Positions 9,901 to 17,148 of a stretch of 64,000 nucleotides of DNA are shown here, piece after piece (the stretch's first letter is position 1; each line of letters starts with the position of its first letter). The stretch spans positions 1 to 64,000 of the forward strand of contig NZ_JAKVIR010000019.1 of the NCBI RefSeq assembly GCF_022601975.1, written 5' to 3'. A program made the translations under genes and the position numbers. The notes beneath the pieces are model-generated. The model saw nothing but the letters and a program-made list of their open reading frames with translations. It did not search any database and was not told where the DNA came from. This DNA is from Pontibacter sp. E15-1 (GTDB lineage: Bacteria; Bacteroidota; Bacteroidia; Cytophagales; Hymenobacteraceae).

Positions 9901-10090
9901 CCCCGCTGTAGTAGTAGCGGTGGGTCTCCCCCTCCTGCACAACGGTTGGGCCGCTGATGGACTGGGCGGAGGCCCGCCCGGCGAGCAGGCAAAGGAAAAG
10001 AAGCAGGGCCAGGGTCATCCCCCTTGGCAGAGAGTAAGTTGCTTTCATATAGTATTTTATGCCTTTTATTGGAACGTCTTTTGAATGCAT
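3986..10090 (-). CDS. RHS repeat protein with variable C-terminal tip (polymorphic toxin)
   Basis: This is a 2,034-residue exported protein. The signal peptide ends near residue 43 (ASAQ). Two pre-peptidase C-terminal-like beta domains follow at about 120-245 and 250-375, each with HC.SGFDTY.HLLD and a GTYYVVSEGYGSNSG end. Next come a PKD/Ig-like domain (about 378-450), DUF6443 (about 457-590), a LamG/concanavalin-like domain (about 630-790), and RHS/YD repeats to about 1780. The RHS-associated core reads YGARMYDAQIGRF and ends NPLLFVDPTG near residue 1803. The last 230 residues are a unique tip ending VITSPKGDLITAFPG, a pattern that recalls BECR-type ribonuclease toxins; that is only a guess. 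Base composition falls sharply at the core, as when tips are swapped. A second start at 10048 gives a more usual signal peptide. It lies 9 bp after its RHS partner gene and before a candidate immunity gene. Confidence 0.9.
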   Translation of the reverse strand: MHSKDVPIKGIKYYMKATYSLPRGMTLALLLFLCLLAGRASAQSISGPTVVQEGETHRYYYSGETGGFPSWSVTGGTITREEYNFVDVRWGTAGSWRVDYTDGYSSATLYVTVKKVAPVGATLSNPIVVGDLSAYTATPYGRTLSNATANGYGNEYGQASDDIYYKFTLASQQEVLLSHCASGFDTYMHLLDVNGNLVVSNDDGGPLCTGQTSSIKRTLGAGTYYVVSEGYGSNSGSITTQLSLSACGTRPEGATLSNPIPMGTLSSCGASDPDTKNTGTSNCFGNFYGQPSDEVYYRFELAHSTEVEISHCDSGFDTYLHLLDAGGNRIAYNDDYGPSCPTSSRASLRQTLAAGTYYVVSEGYGSNSGDITTVIRTVPPQVAVSPTSAEVYAGSPVTLTASGSGTYSWSPAEGLSATSGASVTASPEATTTYTVTATSAGGCVSTASVTVTVAQNMNHIITNTIIARGKKTVANLEGLTTDQRRQHIAYFDGLGRPIQEVSTQASPAGNDIVQPMGYDALGRQPRQYLPYTGGTSGFYKPDALSKVESFYAAAGDRIDNDVPYAQTVFEDSPLNRVAEQGAPGAAWQPVPGSAAGNTVKLAHRPNRKGEVRLWREAAEGGFMSSQHENPMGSALQFSGSNSYLQVGDKEVLAMDNAMTIEAWIYPTAAVEGIIVNKEGEYEIARYPDGTIRWAFANSSPGWVWTTTTAVAPLNAWTHVAVVYGGGQVKTYINGKIIHALPASGTIADVEPTLNDFRIGGRQGGGQLFKGAIDEVHVWAVARTGAQIAAGVHSVTAPGTYGLAGYWRMEEGQGQGISDASGFACTGTLVNASWRLQGFYAPGTLYVSEARDEQQALTMEYKDMQGRVVMKKVQEAETFADVTAETGFMVTQYVYDDFGSLRLVIQPEGLRGNFPPADATGRIALPKGSAFLANWCFSYGYDARRRMVTKQVPGVSPVQIAYNRRDLPVLTQDAEQQIRDEWTFTKYDALGRPVMTGTVTMAKDLATVQGELNQETVHFEKDDLANAEVGYTLNNAYPRGVTDANLLTIAYYDNYDYEKIKAFAFTGNTALRAVWVRGLATGGRVRRMEGLAKGAWLTSASYYDREYRPLEGVSDNHLGGTDRMATRYRDDLSGLVEETTLTHTTGTSTRTVINLFTYDHMGRLLTTSQSIDGEAPVLLAKQEYNELGQLVDKKLHSTDAARVYFLQSVDFRYNIRGWLTSINNATLTRDDKNDDDDDKFGMELSYNQVSGRSYRGGETGAATAAKGFFNGNISEVVWQTSVSTGQRAYSYDYDKANRITSASYHTASADGEDFRMWGVGYDANGNIKFMNRAGMISGAGSPKDYGRLDALTYHYTPGRGNLLLGVDDTETTAATHDFEDKGGRKYSAGPEYGYDKNGNMERDDNKGITKVSYNRLNLPFRVEFEGPVDAAGLSVNRIEFTYTASGEKLQKKVYESGMLTGTTDYAAGFVYEQGDPVFVHTPEGRALYQPDQTYKWKYEYHLKDHLGNLRLTFKDMVLNSQGLTMEPVNSEEEESKFERVPQTRRRDRGHARTGEHAARLNARHGLALGPSSRLEVRKGEKVEVEVFGHYEREDRKGIVKSLAAMLIGGVATQAAQSHSEGVAAKGKSRFPLLSVGLALTPQVVQKLKGVPAAYVRYVAYDSAGAYIGSEYRTITRGARGNWERLGLEYRAEEDGFLEVFLASESTEDVYFDDMSIESSTLDVQENHYDPWGLNLVGIEKQGTPDHLFQYNGKEKQTELGLNWMDYGARMYDAQIGRFNTVDPLSDMFNSETPYHYVHNNPLLFVDPTGMAAQYNWETGKYMDGDREVGWDEVQQQYGIGNSNGGDDNKKKNTGNSLDVSTTEGRHNYISDSFWGLVNKVAEKVDEFTSIQGKDPETGEVTVSIPNPLVGLFARGARSSTVFINGFSRSRLLGQSIRQGAKQVDWIMAKHGPQQLSKYAGKSQFYIGSRTQLQGLIEQATHMPMVKQANGNILRVVTTRSNVGFDAVTGKPTNVYSVITSPKGDLITAFPGLPIN

Positions 10091-10099
10091 CGGCCGTGC

Positions 10100-13000
10100 C
10101 TATTTCCTGTAGATGTACTGCTGCTGCTTTAGGATATTGCCGTCCTGGTCCTTGACCAGGTGGAGCCGGCCGAAGGAATCGTACTCGTAATAGGTCACGC
10201 GCCCGTTCGGGTCCGTTACGCTCGTCACCCCCGCCAGGGGAGCGTAAGCATAAAGGGTCACTCTTGCATCAGGCAGCTGCGTGCGCAGGCCGTTGAGCAT
10301 GTCTAGCTGGGCCTGGGAAGGCTCGGAGCTGACGGCCAACGCTTCCACCGCGGCGGCACCGCCCAATGCAGCCTCCACCTCTGCGTAGGGGGCGTTCTGC
10401 ACCTGGGCGATTGGGTACTGTCCGCCGTAGCCCCACAGGTAGGCCACCGGCTGCCCGTCCGGAGCCTGACTCCCGTCCCCGGCAGTGAGTTCCCTGTCCA
10501 CAGTCCTGAACTGGCGCAGGTTGCCCCTACTGTCATACTTGTCGTAAGCCACCCGCGCCGCGTACCGGCTGTCCGGGAAAAAGCCCTCCGGGGTGCCGCT
10601 CGGCCGCAGACCCACGGCCGGACGGTTGCTAAGGCTAAAGGATGCCTCCTCCACGGGCTTCTCCGTCTCCAGCAGGTGCTCGGAGGCCTTCAGGCCCTGC
10701 CCATCCTCCCGGTACTTGACCAGCCTGCCGCCGAGCACCCGCTGCGCCCCGCCCCTGTCTGTATACAGTACCTGCTCTACCGGGAAGGCCACCAGGTGGG
10801 CGGCTTTCATCTTCTCCAGGAAAGCCGTGCCTATCCCGTAGTCGTGCGGGTACAGCGTCAGCGTCCCCTCCCGCTGCCCGTCCGAGCGCAGCGTCTCCAC
10901 GCGCGTGGGCTGCATGTGGGCCGGGTTCTCGTACCAGCGCTTTTCCACTGACTGCGTGTAAAGGGTCTCGTCGGAGGGGTCGAAGGTCCGGGTGATCACC
11001 GAGTCCAGGTGGTACCACTCCGAGAGGTTGGCGTAGGGATCCACCCAGTATTCGGTGTCCCCGCACCGGGTGCAGCCCGAGTAGTGGTCCTGCCTGAACT
11101 CAAAGCCGTACACTCGCACCAGGTCCCGGAACGTGTAGCGGTTAGAAACGCGCTGCAGCTTGTTGCCATTCGCCCCGTAGACCGTCTTGTCGTATAGCAG
11201 CCCGTTGCGGTGGGCCAGCACCGGCTCCAGGCCGTGCCGAAAGGTGGGATCCAGGTCGTCCTCCGACAGGCCGTAGACATAAACCGTCCTGCCCCCATCC
11301 CCGCTCTCGCCCAATAGCTCGGTTACCAGGCTGTAGCCCAGCCCGTAGTCGCTCGCATAGTAGAGCGGGACGTAGGAAAGGGCCGTGACCTCCAAGTACT
11401 CGGCGAAGCTGGTTCCCTTGTCAGTGCAAATGGTGAGCGACTCTCCTGTCTTGCCCGATGTGTAGTAGCCGTCGTCCTTAGTGTAAGTCCGCTCGTACCT
11501 TAGCTCCCGCAGCAGCGAGCCACTCGAGACGCCCGGGGAAACCTCGTACACGTACCGCTTCACCACGGGCGGGCCCTGCAGGCCGTCGGAGGCGATGCGC
11601 TCGATCCGCAGCCCGCCCGCGGCCACCTTCTGCAGCTCCCCGTCCGGGACCTGCTCGGTTTGCCTGGCCTGCAGGCTGAAAGAGATCTCGGCCTCCCCGC
11701 CCAGAATCTGCGCAGACAGGGAGTAGGTGCCCGGCTCCAGTCGGATCGCCGTGCCCGCAGCCAGGCAGTCGCCGTACTCCTGGCTATGCCCGTCGGGGAA
11801 GGTCAGGGTCACGAAGCCGCAGCCCTCCAACCCGCCCGGCTGGGTGCAGTTGAAGGTGCACCTGATGTCGACAGAGGTGGCCTCCGCCAGCGTGAAGGAC
11901 GCGTTGTCCGTGCTGGTGGAGTTCCCGTAGCCGCTGTAGGTGTTCACGTACACCGAGGCCAGAAACTCGGTGCGGGTCCTGTACTGTATCATCCGCCGCT
12001 TGCCGTTGTAGTCGTGCTGCCCGTACTCGAATGTGCTCGTGCCCCCCGTGGGGTAGGTAACGCTCCTAAGGGCACCCATCCGCATGTAGTTGAAGTCCGG
12101 CTCGCGGTCCGCGCCCGGGTAAGGCACCCCGTCGTAGGTTAGCCCCGGCACCAGGTTTTGGTTGGCCTTGCCGTTGTAGAAGCCCCAGTGGTCCTGGGCC
12201 GAGGAGAGCCTGGAGGGCCAGCTGTCGTCCGACGCGGCGTAGTAGCCGAAGGCGTGGCGCTGCCCAGAGAGCGTTTCCCGCACCTCGTCCAGGCGCAGGC
12301 GCAGGCGGTTGGCCATCTCCGGGGCCACGCTGCCCGTGGCCGCCGCCGCCACGTCTGAGGGAGAGCCGAAGTAGCCCTGCCCTAGCCTGAAGTCCCGGAC
12401 GACGGCCCCCTGGGGGTCTTTAGCGATGATCTGCACCAGCGCCTCGGGGCCCTCCGCCCCGGCAGCCAGGTAGGATGGCTTCCAAACGTCGCTCCTGCCG
12501 TTCACGGACGTGGAGAACTCCACGCTGCCGCCAGACGAGGTAATACTTGTCAGGCGCATCGCGTGCTGTGTGACCTCGTTCTTCTGGCAGATGCTCTGCT
12601 TGGTCTGGCTGCCCGTCCCCCACACCTTGTGGGAGATAGAGCCCCCTCCGTTCACCTCGTAGCGCATCGTGTAGCCCTCGTAGTTGAACCGGATCACGTC
12701 GCCCGTTGGGGAAATCACGGCCATCAGGAGCCAGGAGGTGACCGCGTCCATGGGCCGGGTGCTCGACAGACTCTGCTGATAGGAGCAGAAGCTGTTGCTC
12801 TCCGTGTACTCGGTCGCCCCCGCCCCCTCGAAGGAGCCCAGCACGTAGGTCACCCCGGCCTCGTCCCGGATACGCCACTGCTGGGAGACGGTCGGGCTGT
12901 CGAAGGGGTGGTCGATGTCGAGCTTGTCGCGCGCGGTGAGCAGCGGGGTCTTGTTTTTGTCGAAGAAGAACTTGCCCGAGCGCCCCAGCAGGTTGTAGTA

Positions 13001-13495
13001 GAACACGTCCGGATGCGTGTCCGTCTCCCCCTTTCGGATGCGCTCGTAATAGTCGGCGTTCTGCGGATCGCAGGCAGGGGCGTAGGGCGTGCCATCGGCG
13101 TTGAAGGCATCGCCCACGAAGAAGCCCTGCTCGTCGGGCAGGCCCCGCACCGAGCGCGTCACCGCCCCTCCTGCGTTAAGGCTCCAGCCCATGCCCACCC
13201 AGGTGGCCACCTCCTCCACCCGGACGCCCGAGGAGTTGTAGCCCAAGCTCACTGGCACGCTGATCCCCTTGCCGCCAAGCTCGAAGATAGGGATGCCCAC
13301 GTTCGCCGCGCCCGTGTGCAGGGAGACGGGCACCTCGCCGTACCGACCTAGAGATGCCGCTTCAGGGGTAGGAGGTAACACCTTCGGCAAGTTCGGCGTG
13401 TAGCTGTCCTCGCTTTGCGCAAAGGCTTGTGTAAATGGTAAAAGCGTCAGTAGGAAGAGGAGAAGAGATGTAATGATCCGTTTTATCGCATCCAT
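10100..13495 (-). CDS. RHS repeat-containing protein, upstream partner (SpvB/TcB-like start)
   Basis: This is a 1,131-residue exported protein with a signal peptide ending near residue 26 (TQAFAQ). The segment GEVPVSLHTGAANVGIPIFE and the following VPVSLGYNSSGVRVEE are typical of the N-terminal part of Bacteroidota RHS/SpvB-like proteins. The rest consists of RHS/YD-type strands, ending VTYYEYDSFGRLHLVKDQDG. It has no RHS core and no toxin tip. It is the first gene of a three-gene operon (this gene, the 2,034-residue RHS gene 9 bp later, and the small candidate immunity gene). In this phylum such pairs are common, and the two products may build one large shell, which is inference. Confidence 0.9.
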   Translation of the reverse strand: MDAIKRIITSLLLFLLTLLPFTQAFAQSEDSYTPNLPKVLPPTPEAASLGRYGEVPVSLHTGAANVGIPIFELGGKGISVPVSLGYNSSGVRVEEVATWVGMGWSLNAGGAVTRSVRGLPDEQGFFVGDAFNADGTPYAPACDPQNADYYERIRKGETDTHPDVFYYNLLGRSGKFFFDKNKTPLLTARDKLDIDHPFDSPTVSQQWRIRDEAGVTYVLGSFEGAGATEYTESNSFCSYQQSLSSTRPMDAVTSWLLMAVISPTGDVIRFNYEGYTMRYEVNGGGSISHKVWGTGSQTKQSICQKNEVTQHAMRLTSITSSGGSVEFSTSVNGRSDVWKPSYLAAGAEGPEALVQIIAKDPQGAVVRDFRLGQGYFGSPSDVAAAATGSVAPEMANRLRLRLDEVRETLSGQRHAFGYYAASDDSWPSRLSSAQDHWGFYNGKANQNLVPGLTYDGVPYPGADREPDFNYMRMGALRSVTYPTGGTSTFEYGQHDYNGKRRMIQYRTRTEFLASVYVNTYSGYGNSTSTDNASFTLAEATSVDIRCTFNCTQPGGLEGCGFVTLTFPDGHSQEYGDCLAAGTAIRLEPGTYSLSAQILGGEAEISFSLQARQTEQVPDGELQKVAAGGLRIERIASDGLQGPPVVKRYVYEVSPGVSSGSLLRELRYERTYTKDDGYYTSGKTGESLTICTDKGTSFAEYLEVTALSYVPLYYASDYGLGYSLVTELLGESGDGGRTVYVYGLSEDDLDPTFRHGLEPVLAHRNGLLYDKTVYGANGNKLQRVSNRYTFRDLVRVYGFEFRQDHYSGCTRCGDTEYWVDPYANLSEWYHLDSVITRTFDPSDETLYTQSVEKRWYENPAHMQPTRVETLRSDGQREGTLTLYPHDYGIGTAFLEKMKAAHLVAFPVEQVLYTDRGGAQRVLGGRLVKYREDGQGLKASEHLLETEKPVEEASFSLSNRPAVGLRPSGTPEGFFPDSRYAARVAYDKYDSRGNLRQFRTVDRELTAGDGSQAPDGQPVAYLWGYGGQYPIAQVQNAPYAEVEAALGGAAAVEALAVSSEPSQAQLDMLNGLRTQLPDARVTLYAYAPLAGVTSVTDPNGRVTYYEYDSFGRLHLVKDQDGNILKQQQYIYRK

Positions 13496-13564
13496 ATCTT
13501 AAATGTCATTATCTTGAAAGGGAAAATTCCCTGCACCTGATTGTCAGGCAGGTATAAGCAAGAG

Positions 13565-13572
13565 CAAACATA
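13565..13572 (-). promoter_or_regulatory. candidate -7 box TAnnTTTG of the RHS operon
   Basis: On the minus strand the sequence reads TATGTTTG, an exact match to the Bacteroidota -7 consensus, 70 bp before the ATG of the first RHS gene and downstream of an AT-rich tract. I see no good -33 TTTG, so the call is tentative. Confidence 0.4.
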
Positions 13573-13927
13573 TAGTAATTAATATATATATAAAAGGTAT
13601 TTTTTAACTCCTCTGTAACATGGGAAAACTAGGCGAAAGAGCGTCTCGCCGCTTTGGGTATAGCGATTTACAGGGAGTGAGGGATGATTATGGTCTTTCA
13701 AACAGAAACGTTTTTGTCCCTGTTTGTAACATGATGAGCGAATGACGGTGCTATTTTTTTTTGCGGCAGGCCTACCTCTGCGCAGGTATGATGGAGCTCT
13801 GTCTGGCAAGCCAATCAGAATTGAACGGTCTCAATGCTGTCGTTAAGCTGAGGCTACTTAAACAGGGGTATAACATCTTTTATGTAAAACAAAGTCACCG
13901 AGGAATTAGAGGAAGCAGGCCACTTGG
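13573..13927. other. gene-free stretch between RHS locus and DUF1016 gene
   Basis: No supportable gene is visible; the short frames here have no recognisable content. The AT-rich tract at 13575-13605 belongs to the RHS promoter region. A weak hairpin (GGCGA/TCGCC) lies near 13632-13652. Confidence 0.4.
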
Positions 13928-15013
13928 CTATAATTCACTGCCTTCTTGGTTTGCCTCAAACAGCATATGCAGTTTTTGCTGGAGCAGCTCCTTATTTGGC
14001 AGCTGGGTCCTGTACTCGGCCACCAAGGCCGGGGATAGGTTCCTGCTCAGGGCGTACTCGACCACTTCTGTGTCCCTGTCTTTACAGAGTAGGATGCCGA
14101 TGCTGGGGTTCTCGTTCGACTTCTTCACGTCCCGGTCCAGCGCCTCCAGGTAAAAGTTAAGCTGCCCCAGATGCTCCGGCTTGAACTTGTCGGCCTTCAG
14201 CTCAAAGGCGACCAGGCACTGCAAACCCCGGTGATAGAAAAGCAGGTCTATATAGAAATCGCTATTCCCGACCTGAAGCCTGTACTCTTCCCCCACAAAC
14301 AAAAAGTCCCTGCCCAGCTCCAGAATGAAGCTCCTCATCTGGGCGATCAACGCTTTTTGAAGCACCCCCTCACTGTGCGGCTCCGGCAGGTTCAGAAACT
14401 CAAAGACATAGCTGTCCTTAAAGATATTCACCACCTCCTGGTCCAGTCCCTTGATCGCCGGCGGCTGGCTATGGTTCCCCAGCATCACCCTTTCGAACAC
14501 GCCGCTGTTGATCTGCCTTTCCAGCTGCTTGACACTGTACTTCTCCTGAATGCAGAGGCGCAGGTAAAACTCCCGTTCCTCCTCCGTTCTGGCCCGTGAC
14601 AGCAGCACCAGGTGATGAGTCCAGCTTACTTTGGCCAGCTCACTGCCGCTCAGGCTGCTTGACCCTAATTGTGTCATTGGCGATGACACAATTTGAGGCT
14701 CCTGCTCCCCGGCTGTCGGTGCCTGCGGTCCTGGCGATGGCGCTAAAGCGCTTGTGGAGTAGGTGTCATAGAATTGCTTCATACGGTACAGCCCCCTCCG
14801 GTTGAAGCCTTTCAGCTCCGGGTGGTTTCGTTTTAAGTAGGCGGCCAACTCATCGACTGTTTTCTCGCCCCAACTGGCGGTGGCGATCCGCCTGCTGATG
14901 TACTCCCCCACCTGCCAGTACAGATTGATCAGCTCTGTGTTGACGGCTCTCAGGGCACTGCTTCTGGCTTGTTGGATGAACGTAGTGATTTCAGAGAATT
15001 GGTCCTGTGACAT
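13928..15013 (-). CDS. PDDEXK nuclease-fold protein, DUF1016/YhcG family
   Basis: The N-terminal DUF1016 domain (residues about 1-95; ELINLYWQVGEYISRR, then GLYRMKQFYDTY) is followed by a variable linker and a C-terminal PD-(D/E)XK nuclease-like domain (about 190-345). The nuclease core is seen in YIDLLFYHRG followed by LVAFELKADKF, giving the D...ExK pattern. Family members resemble endonucleases and are often scattered by horizontal transfer; their role is poorly defined. I chose ATG 15013 (MSQDQFSEI) because the truncated relative near 59470 starts at the same codon; a GTG at 15040 would add nine residues. The linker contains an in-frame palindrome (14667-14693). It stands alone, without a partner gene. 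Confidence 0.9.
   Translation of the reverse strand: MSQDQFSEITTFIQQARSSALRAVNTELINLYWQVGEYISRRIATASWGEKTVDELAAYLKRNHPELKGFNRRGLYRMKQFYDTYSTSALAPSPGPQAPTAGEQEPQIVSSPMTQLGSSSLSGSELAKVSWTHHLVLLSRARTEEEREFYLRLCIQEKYSVKQLERQINSGVFERVMLGNHSQPPAIKGLDQEVVNIFKDSYVFEFLNLPEPHSEGVLQKALIAQMRSFILELGRDFLFVGEEYRLQVGNSDFYIDLLFYHRGLQCLVAFELKADKFKPEHLGQLNFYLEALDRDVKKSNENPSIGILLCKDRDTEVVEYALSRNLSPALVAEYRTQLPNKELLQQKLHMLFEANQEGSEL
14667..14693. repeat. in-frame palindrome in the DUF1016 linker
   Basis: AATTGTGTCAT and its exact complement ATGACACAATT flank the pentamer TGGCG. The palindrome encodes QIVSSPMTQ in the linker between the two domains. A much longer palindrome with the same core (ATTGTGT...ACACAAT) occurs at the same place in the truncated relative at 59771-59835. 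Confidence 0.7.
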
Positions 15014-15420
15014 GAAGAATCCGGTAAGGTGAACGGTCACAAAGGTAACACTTTGGCTCTCCTTGTCAACTACGGCTGTAGGGACATTGCATCACTCGCG
15101 GCTGGAGACGAAACGATGTGTGAAGCAAAACAGACCGTTTGCTGTTTAACATATCGCAAATTATAAGACCCTGTATATGCTTTAATTTTAAAGCATATAC
15201 GCTTGCTACCATTAAAACCGTTGTATGTCTTAATAGATAAGAAACAGAGTTCTTCAGTCCGATGGCTAGCGACAAAGAAGAGCAGTAGGCAGTTGATAGT
15301 AGATTATCGTTCTATGTACAGAACGTCGGGTGTAGCCGTTAGAACTATCAAAGCATCGCTAAGTATTATAGTGAGAGCGATTGTGCCTGTTACACGCTTG
15401 ACTGCCGCTGGCGAGAAACG
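15014..15420. other. gene-free stretch with 13-bp inverted repeat
   Basis: No gene is visible. A perfect inverted repeat, GTATATGCTTTAA at 15173-15185 with its complement at 15188-15200, lies about 160 bp upstream of the DUF1016 gene. A similar TGCTTTAAT-bearing hairpin occurs at 61995-62032. Confidence 0.5.
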
Positions 15421-15945
15421 CTACTTAGTGATGCCATAGACACAACGTTGGCCGTCTGTGATGATACGCCTAACTCTGTTAACCTCATATTCTTTGCCGA
15501 TCAGCGATTTAAAGTTCTTGAACTCCGCTCTGCAAAAACCCTGTCGTTCGGTAGCCGATGCACAGATCGGATAATAGTTTTATGCATCGTCCTCTTTCTT
15601 CAATTCAGCTATATAGCCTTCCTCGGAGCGGATTTTGGCCAGTGTCTCCAACCGTTCTTCCAAGGTCGCAGCATTACTTAATTGCTATTCGTATCGTTGG
15701 CAGGTCTGATTTCCCCGGTTACCAATCAATAGTTGCAGAGCATTATCCCCTAGAAGGTTTCTCACGGACTGCAGTAATTCAGCGATCACCTGGGCAGGGG
15801 ATCAGGAAGCCAGAACTGGCCCTTTTCGCTTAAAGCGTAAAATGTTGTCGATCGCCCCACACGCTCGCTCCTGGCAAAATTATGTACCAGGGCAAGGGCT
15901 CAATGTTCTGAAACATCGCGTCTATTGGCCAAAGAATTATAATTA
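15421..15945 (-). pseudogene. decayed COG2345/SufR-like transcriptional regulator
   Basis: Read on the minus strand across several frame changes, the sequence gives HNFARSERVGRSTTFYALSE, then AELLQSVRNLLGDNALQLLI, then LEERLETLAKIRSEEGYIAE, and finally YYPICASATERQGFCRAE up to a TAG at 15421. This is the order found in the COG2345/SufR-like family: a winged-helix DNA-binding part, then the EEGYMAE segment, then a C-terminal Cys motif (normally HCPICxxA...C) that can hold an Fe-S cluster. Several frameshifts and stops show it is dead. It sits back to back with a ferrochelatase remnant, so the two may once have been a divergent pair. Confidence 0.7.
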
Positions 15946-15965
15946 ACTAAATAACAGAACACTAG

Positions 15966-16246
15966 TATACTATTTCGTTTCAGTCGCTCCTGGGTAATGA
16001 TCCTTGGCTAAAGCCATTTACTGACGATGTGCTAAAAGAGCTACCTGCCCAGGGAAAAAGAATGTACTGGTTTTTAGTCCCGCGTTTGTTGCAGATTACA
16101 TAGAACCTACAATAGAAGTAGGCTTATAATCCAAAGAGAAGTTTGAATAAGCAGGTGGATAGCGCTGGCAATTGATAGAAAGCCTGAATACACATCCACT
16201 TTGGGTGGAGGCTGTTAAGCAAATTGTTTTAAATACAACGGTGCTT
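15966..16246 (+). pseudogene. ferrochelatase (hemH) 3' remnant
   Basis: The first frame reads YTISFQSLLGNDPWLKPFTD and VLKELPAQGK. After a frame change near 16066 it continues VLVFSPAFVADYIEPTIEVG, then WQLIESLNTHPLWVEAVKQ. These segments match the C-terminal part of ferrochelatase, the last enzyme of protoheme synthesis. At least three internal stops and one frameshift are present and the 5' two thirds are missing, so it is a remnant. A functional hemH must lie elsewhere if this organism makes heme. Confidence 0.8.
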
Positions 16247-16397
16247 TAGATGAACTGGATAGTGGGCTACTACCATGCAATAAGGGTTGGTGGGCTGGTT
16301 ACTGTGTTTTTGGTATTTACAAAAATACCTCTTCTGTCCCGGCCAATTACCGAAAGCAACCTAAGTTGGTTTTGAAAGTAAATGTTTAAAGGTATAT

Positions 16398-16847
16398 ATG
16401 TTGTTACATAAAGCAAAAACTATGAAGCAAAATAGAGTAGGCCGCATCATCCTCATGTCTGCGGCGGCATTTACGGCGGTGGGTGGATTCTTAGCCGATT
16501 GGAACAAAACCCATTTGTTTAACCCCCGATGGACTCCACACGCCAAGTTTCACGATGCCATGACCATTATGTTAGGTGCTTTGCTGGGTAGTAGCGGTTG
16601 GTACCTGTTGCAAAAGAAAGGTAACAACAACCAAACACAATTATTAGGGGGTGCCGTTCTCCCCAGCTTTTTCTGGATAGCCATGGCCACTAGCTTTGCT
16701 TTTCCCGGTGCTAAAGGTTTAGAAGCCGAGTTTCCAGACAAAATAAAAAAAATAGGTGGGATACCGCTAAATGAAGGTCTGCTCAGTACTATCATGCTTT
16801 CGGCTCTTGCTTTTGGCTATTCTATTGCCCGGAAGAAAGGCAGGTAG
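16398..16847 (+). CDS. DUF6640-type small integral membrane protein
   Basis: This is a 149-residue protein with about four hydrophobic segments (residues about 18-34, 53-70, 83-103 and 127-143). The segment GGFLADWNKTHLFNPRWTPHA followed by KFHDA is characteristic of the DUF6640 family, whose function is unknown. The start at 16398 has an AAAGG five bases upstream; an internal ATG at 16422 (MKQNRVGRI) would remove eight residues and is also plausible. It stands alone on the plus strand after the decayed hemH remnant, and a strong hairpin 157 bp downstream probably ends its transcript. Confidence 0.75.
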   Translation: MLLHKAKTMKQNRVGRIILMSAAAFTAVGGFLADWNKTHLFNPRWTPHAKFHDAMTIMLGALLGSSGWYLLQKKGNNNQTQLLGGAVLPSFFWIAMATSFAFPGAKGLEAEFPDKIKKIGGIPLNEGLLSTIMLSALAFGYSIARKKGR

Positions 16848-17003
16848 CATGGACGTTATAAATTATTAAAGGAACATACATCTGTCGCACTTCATCTTGC
16901 TGATTTAAAACAACGCCATTTATGTAGTTTCTGTCTTTATAAATCATTATATATATCATAATCGGCTTGTAAAGGGCATCAGGACAACGCATATGAAAAT
17001 AGG

Positions 17004-17039
17004 ACAAATGATGAGACGCCCAAGTGTCTCATCATTTGT
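17004..17039. terminator. hairpin between convergent genes
   Basis: ACAAATGATGAGAC and its exact complement flank an 8-base loop: 14-bp perfect arms between two genes that face each other. Read on the minus strand it is followed by TTTGTCCTATTTTC. It probably serves as a bidirectional terminator. Confidence 0.6.
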
Positions 17040-17148
17040 AAATCTGCCATCATTGCTTTGTTGCAGTATTGCACCTCCTGTAATAGCTGCGATCCCTCCT
17101 GAAAATAGCGCAGAGAGTAATGGTGCAGTAGCCAGAAGAATGGGGCGA

